This document shows, in pieces, positions 6,346 to 9,148 of a stretch of 9,148 nt of DNA. This DNA is from JANRLJ01 sp034437895 (GTDB lineage: Bacteria > Chloroflexota > Anaerolineae > Aggregatilineales > Phototrophicaceae), in assembly GCA_034437895.1 (NCBI GenBank), contig DAOTTO010000173.1, positions 1-9,148 of the forward strand. The letters run 5' to 3'. The position numbers and the translations under genes were made by a program. The notes under the pieces are model-generated. The model ran no database searches. It was not told the origin of the DNA and saw only the letters and a program-made list of their open reading frames with translations. Within the stretch, counting starts at the first letter, position 1, and each line of letters starts with the position of its first letter.

Positions 6346-6693
6346 TTACATATCGTCGGATGAGAGAAGTTCTTGTAACAGCCGCCGGATTTCTTCGGGA
6401 GTGATGTCGTTTTTCTCTGTTTTGGAATAAACCGTTAACAAAATTACGCTATCTGCTAACTGAACGTAATAAATAATCCGAAAACCACCACGTTTGCCGC
6501 GTCTGGCGGATGGATTACCCAACCGTACTTTGTATACGTCATAGCCCACCTGCGGAATTTTATCACCGGGTCGCTCGTCACTCTCTAATGTGCCGATGAG
6601 CGTGTCTACTGAATCAATGACCTTGGGATACTTTCGCGCCAGTTTTTTCAAGTCTCTTTTAAAGGGTTCAGGTAGGCTAACCTTCGTCGCCAT
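6346..6693 (-). CDS. RelE/HigB-2-type toxin of a type II toxin-antitoxin system
   Basis: The 115-residue protein starting at ATG 6693 (MATKVSLPEPFKRDLKKLARKYP) has the RelE fold pattern: an N-terminal strand and basic helix, then VYKVRLGNPSARRGKRGGFRIIYYV and VILLTVYSKTEKNDITPEEI. The GKRGGFRIIYY block and the YSKTEKNDIT strand are the conserved core of RelE/HigB-2 toxins, which cleave mRNA, usually on the ribosome. The frame is open to an ATG at 6762, but that would put 69 extra bases inside the antitoxin gene; the 6693 start leaves a 17-bp overlap with the antitoxin and has AGGA 11 nt upstream. Overlap implies translational coupling, with the antitoxin first. The catalytic residues of this subgroup vary, so activity cannot be judged by eye. 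Confidence 0.85.
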   Translation of the reverse strand: MATKVSLPEPFKRDLKKLARKYPKVIDSVDTLIGTLESDERPGDKIPQVGYDVYKVRLGNPSARRGKRGGFRIIYYVQLADSVILLTVYSKTEKNDITPEEIRRLLQELLSSDDM

Positions 6694-6937
6694 CAGCCGC
6701 GATTTCCTGACGTAATTCAGCCAATACCTCGCGGGCAGGGCGCACACGTCCCGCAAGCGCATCTCGCATCGACTCGCGCAAGCTGTTTAGAATTTCTTCT
6801 TTGGTCGGCTCATCATCGTCTAGGTAAACTTCAATCGCAGTATTGATGACTGCATCCAACGGCAGGTTGAGGCGTTCTGCTTCACCTCGCAAACGCTCCA
6901 ACATCTCATCCGATAGGTGTAAGGTGAGTTCGGTCAT
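6677..6937 (-). CDS. Antitoxin partner of the RelE-type toxin (ribbon-helix-helix-like)
   Basis: An 86-residue acidic protein. It begins MTELTLHLSDEMLERLRGEAERLNLPLDAVINTAIEVYL, a short strand followed by two helices as in ribbon-helix-helix (CopG/MetJ-like) DNA-binding antitoxins. The second half (EEILNSLRESMRDALAGRVRPAREVLAELRQEI) is charged and helical and would wrap the toxin. It should neutralise the toxin and, with it, repress its own promoter. AAAGGGG at 6944-6950, 6 nt before the ATG, fixes the start. It is the first gene of a two-gene operon and overlaps the toxin gene by 17 bp. The pairing and order are strong evidence; the exact antitoxin family is less sure. Confidence 0.8.
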   Translation of the reverse strand: MTELTLHLSDEMLERLRGEAERLNLPLDAVINTAIEVYLDDDEPTKEEILNSLRESMRDALAGRVRPAREVLAELRQEIAADGDEG

Positions 6938-7000
6938 ATAGCGCCCCTTTCATTGTGTCAATAACTTAAAAACGGAGTAAAATAAATCATTTGTTCGGAT

Positions 7001-7010
7001 ATTATAGCAC
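7001..7010 (-). promoter_or_regulatory. Extended -10 promoter of the toxin-antitoxin operon
   Basis: GTGCTATAAT on the minus strand has a perfect TATAAT (7006-7001) with an extended TGN. It lies 63 bp before the antitoxin ATG and 21 bp beyond the end of the WD40 gene. No -35 is visible. A short inverted repeat ATTG-TGT-CAAT at 6952-6962 lies between it and the ribosome binding site and could be an operator half-pair, although four-base arms are weak evidence. Confidence 0.5.
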
Positions 7011-7030
7011 AAATCACGTTAAAATGCGCT

Positions 7031-8203
7031 TTAGTCCTCTTCGATCAAACCCGATACATCCCAAATGCGAATCGTGCCGTCGGCGTGTGCCAGCGCCAGC
7101 ATCGTCCCATCCGGCGACCAAGTTACTGAACGAAGCGTGTTCGGCTCAATCGGTATACGCTGTATAGTTTCTCCAGTAACACTATCCCAAAAAATCAGTT
7201 CTTTAGGTGTAAGCACAGCCAATATGCGGCTATCAGGACTCCACATAGCAAAGCCTGATTGTTCAGCGGGAAATTCATGGATGAGATCACCGGTTAAAAC
7301 ATTGTACAAACGTGTTTTATCTGAAGTTATTGCTAGGATATTGCTGTTTGGACTCCAACATAATTGCGAAATCCATTTTCCTGTAGAGATTCTGGAAACC
7401 AAGTTGCCGGTATTAATGTTCCATATATAAACATTTGGCTCATCATTCTCAATTTCTTGTGTTGTGGGTATTTTGACAATGAAAGCAGCGACTAAATCTC
7501 CGCTTACGTTCCAGATTGCAAGCGGAACCTCATAATCACTAGAAAAAGTAGCTCTGAAAAGATTGTTTCCAGATAGGTCGAAAACCTCTACTGTTTGTTC
7601 CTCAGATAAACTACCAAAACGATTGTATTTGAGTATTTTTGTCGCGTCAGCGTTTGGTGAAAAGGCATTGCCTCCCAATAAATTAAATTCGGTATCTTCA
7701 ATGGTAAAAAGTCTTCCAAGTGACTGTTGAGTCACAATATCCCAATGTTCTAGGACATAAATTTGACGATCTAATGGGTATGGTTGAGTGGATGTAAAGA
7801 GTTCGTTGCTATTTGTGCCCCATATAATATCAGCATTCATCCACTCATATCCATCTTGCTCATAACGTGGATTGTATGTAGCTTCATTTAGACGAATCGG
7901 CGGTGCTAGACGGGCTTGTTCGTTATTTAAAGCACTATGGATATCCCAAATTTGTAAGGGGTAGTTTAAAGGCCCATAGGCGGTGCTTGTTAATAGGTTG
8001 CCATTGGGACTCCAAAAAAGTGTTGGGAAAGGAAGGGGAAAACCAATGTAAGTATTTGATGCTCCAAACAAAAGATGCGCTGTCGTAACTTGTGCTATTC
8101 GGGTATCAACAGTTAATATATATCCAAGTTGGGTTAAGGCGGTTAGCATGGTATTGGTTCCTGGTATCCAGTCTATATCCCGCACATTATCCATAAACTC
8201 CAA
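7031..8203 (-). CDS. WD40-repeat protein, C-terminal part of a gene split by a TAG
   Basis: This 390-codon segment (first possible start TTG 8203) continues the frame of 8303-9067 with only the TAG at 8303-8305 between. All codons from 8302 to 8203 are open and in phase, encoding SEDDNTIVSIQDYLGF and onward. It carries beta-propeller blades marked by LFWSPNGNLLTS, AIWNVSGDLVAA, LCWSPNSNILAI, AMWSPDSRILAV and VTWSPDGTMLALAHADGT, with IRIWDVSG near the end. Alone it has no signal peptide and no good ribosome binding site, so independent translation is doubtful. Together with the upstream part the intact protein would have about 678 residues, enough for two seven-bladed propellers. About the last 30 codons are GC-rich, unlike the AT-rich rest. 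Molecular partners are unknown; WD40 propellers are protein-binding scaffolds. Confidence 0.75.
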   Translation of the reverse strand: MEFMDNVRDIDWIPGTNTMLTALTQLGYILTVDTRIAQVTTAHLLFGASNTYIGFPLPFPTLFWSPNGNLLTSTAYGPLNYPLQIWDIHSALNNEQARLAPPIRLNEATYNPRYEQDGYEWMNADIIWGTNSNELFTSTQPYPLDRQIYVLEHWDIVTQQSLGRLFTIEDTEFNLLGGNAFSPNADATKILKYNRFGSLSEEQTVEVFDLSGNNLFRATFSSDYEVPLAIWNVSGDLVAAFIVKIPTTQEIENDEPNVYIWNINTGNLVSRISTGKWISQLCWSPNSNILAITSDKTRLYNVLTGDLIHEFPAEQSGFAMWSPDSRILAVLTPKELIFWDSVTGETIQRIPIEPNTLRSVTWSPDGTMLALAHADGTIRIWDVSGLIEED

Positions 8204-8302
8204 ACTTGAAGTAGTGGAACTTTCCCGATGATGTATCTCTATCCAATTGTATGTAAAACCCAGATAATCTTGAATTGAAACTATCGTATTGTCATCTTCG
8301 CT

Positions 8303-8305
8303 CTA
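8303..8305 (-). other. In-frame TAG splitting the WD40 gene
   Basis: The stop follows ANWSGNFV and is followed in the same frame by a further 424 codons up to TAA at 7031-7033. A CAG-to-TAG transition would create it in one step. TAG also ends the membrane protein, PIN-like and antitoxin genes here, so it is a normal stop in this genome and not a reassigned codon. A sequencing or assembly error is possible. Confidence 0.8.
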
Positions 8306-9067
8306 GACAAAATTACCTGACCAGTTAGCGGTGGATAATACTTGACCCGTAATAGCGTCCCATACACTTCCTCCATTGCTTACGTACTTACCATCCGAAC
8401 TCCACGCAAATTGAGAAGATATATCACTCTCTCCTTCTAGTCGAATAATTAGATCACCTGTTTCTGCATCAAATATCGCAAATCGAACAGATGAACTTGT
8501 GCCAAACATCTTAGAGAAACCAATTACTTTTTCTCCATCAGGACTCCACCAAACAGCTCCGCTCTCAAATATTTCATCTGTTCCATCAGCAAAAATGGTA
8601 TGTCGCAAAATGTTATAAAGTTGAAATGTATTGTCTGTAACAACATCAATAATTCCCGACAAATAGTGTTCGTTAGGATGCCAAATTAGGCCAAAAACAC
8701 TTGCGCCATCAAACTCATTGGCAACAAATAATTCTTGTAATATACCATTTGGAAACTGCCATATCTTAATCTTGTTATCAATATAACGGACAGCCAATTG
8801 ATTTCCACTAGGACTCCACTTTAAATCACGAACTCCTAAATCTGTCTTCTGTAGAATTTGAATAAAATTTTCGTCAAAAAACCACAAACCTGTACTGCCA
8901 CCCACCGCCAGCACTTGTCCGTCGGGTCGCCATGCAAGTGCATTGGCTGTGCCGCGTCCGAGGCGCAGGATTTCGCGGTCAGCGGGTGTAGATGTTTGGG
9001 CGTGGACTGTGGGATGAATGACAAGTAGAAGCGTGAACAGGACGATCATCAGGCACAGGGACTTCAT
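8303..9067 (-). CDS. Exported WD40-repeat protein, N-terminal part of a gene split by a TAG
   Basis: 254 residues from ATG 9067, with a signal peptide: MKS, then a hydrophobic core (LCLMIVLFTLLLVI), and a cleavage site after VHA, before QTSTPAD. Propeller blades follow, each marked by a WSPDG-like turn: LAWRPDGQVLAVGG, LKWSPSGNQLAV, LIWHPNEHYLSG, VWWSPDGEKVIG and FAWSSDGKYVSN. The product should act outside the cytoplasmic membrane. GGAG (minus strand, ending 7 nt before the ATG) supports this start over an ATG ten codons upstream. The segment ends at TAG 8303-8305, in mid-propeller, which leaves an incomplete fold; the remaining blades are encoded downstream in the same frame. The first 60 or so codons are GC-rich and the rest abruptly AT-rich. 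It may be a pseudogene, or be read through. Confidence 0.8.
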   Translation of the reverse strand: MKSLCLMIVLFTLLLVIHPTVHAQTSTPADREILRLGRGTANALAWRPDGQVLAVGGSTGLWFFDENFIQILQKTDLGVRDLKWSPSGNQLAVRYIDNKIKIWQFPNGILQELFVANEFDGASVFGLIWHPNEHYLSGIIDVVTDNTFQLYNILRHTIFADGTDEIFESGAVWWSPDGEKVIGFSKMFGTSSSVRFAIFDAETGDLIIRLEGESDISSQFAWSSDGKYVSNGGSVWDAITGQVLSTANWSGNFV

Positions 9068-9099
9068 GGGTAATCTCCAATATTGGATACAACCCAATT

Positions 9100-9129
9100 T
9101 TACTACGCCTGCGATGAAGGATAAATCAA
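9100..9129 (-). promoter_or_regulatory. Weak promoter candidate for the WD40 gene
   Basis: TTGATT (9129-9124) and TAGTAA (9105-9100) on the minus strand, with an 18-bp spacer, lie 33 bp before ATG 9067. Both hexamers are poor matches. The remaining bases to the window end show nothing else. Confidence 0.2.
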
Positions 9130-9148
9130 ACGTAGGGCAAGCGGTGGT

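Noticed and set aside
6335..6349. AT-only inverted repeat after the toxin gene as a terminator
   Set aside because: Five-base stem without G/C pairs beyond the first; unlikely to terminate transcription.
6694..6762. ATG 6762 as the toxin start
   Set aside because: It would place 23 extra residues inside the antitoxin gene; the RelE-like sequence begins right after ATG 6693.
6956..6961. TTGACA on the minus strand upstream of the antitoxin as a -35 box
   Set aside because: A -10 at the proper distance would fall on the antitoxin start codon; the extended -10 further upstream is a better promoter.
8303..8305. TAG as a reassigned sense codon
   Set aside because: Three other genes in the window end with TAG at expected C-termini, so TAG works as a stop here.

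Overview
The window looks like a piece of a bacterial chromosome, most plausibly from a Chloroflexota (Anaerolineae-like) lineage. This rests on a helicase-C-terminal-domain protein without helicase motifs, an exported WD40 protein with many WSPDG-type repeats, a RelE-type toxin module, and intergenic CRCNRAG-type repeats of a kind I associate with environmental genomes of this sort. It is an inference from gene content; there is no rRNA or other phylogenetic marker.

Layout. (1) 1-400, minus: the N-terminal part of an ECF-type sigma factor, cut by the window edge. (2) 503-1240, plus: a six-helix haem membrane protein of the ferric reductase/MsrQ type, divergent from the sigma gene. (3) 1241-1516: a gene-free spacer with short intergenic repeats and an extended -10 promoter. 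(4) 1517-2524, plus: moaA, the radical SAM enzyme of molybdenum cofactor synthesis. (5) 2578-4433, minus: a tightly coupled two-gene cassette, a DUF3696-type AAA/ABC ATPase followed through an ATGA overlap by a PIN-like nuclease. (6) 4466-6250, minus: a large protein with the C-terminal domain of XPB/Ssl2-type helicases. (7) 6346-6937, minus: a type II toxin-antitoxin pair. (8) 7031-9067, minus: a signal-peptide-bearing WD40 protein whose reading frame is split by one in-frame TAG.

The main observation concerns region 5. The cassette sits between the helicase-domain gene and moaA. It is bracketed by a 27-bp imperfect direct repeat (2553-2579 and 4471-4497, 24 of 27 identical) that corresponds to the last codons of the helicase-domain gene. 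The distal copy still reads RNIDVEVMA-stop, against RNIDVDVMG-stop in the intact gene. This is the footprint expected when DNA enters the 3' end of a gene and the tail is duplicated. The cassette is also more AT-rich than its neighbours. Before insertion, moaA and the helicase-domain gene would have converged with about 23 bp between their stop codons. No integrase is present. The ATPase-nuclease pair resembles anti-phage or abortive-infection modules in design, and with the adjacent toxin-antitoxin pair it makes a small defence-like cluster on both sides of one housekeeping-like gene.

The WD40 gene is unusual in two ways. A single TAG splits a continuous frame of about 678 codons, and its GC content switches sharply, with GC-rich ends and an AT-rich interior, which suggests a mosaic gene.
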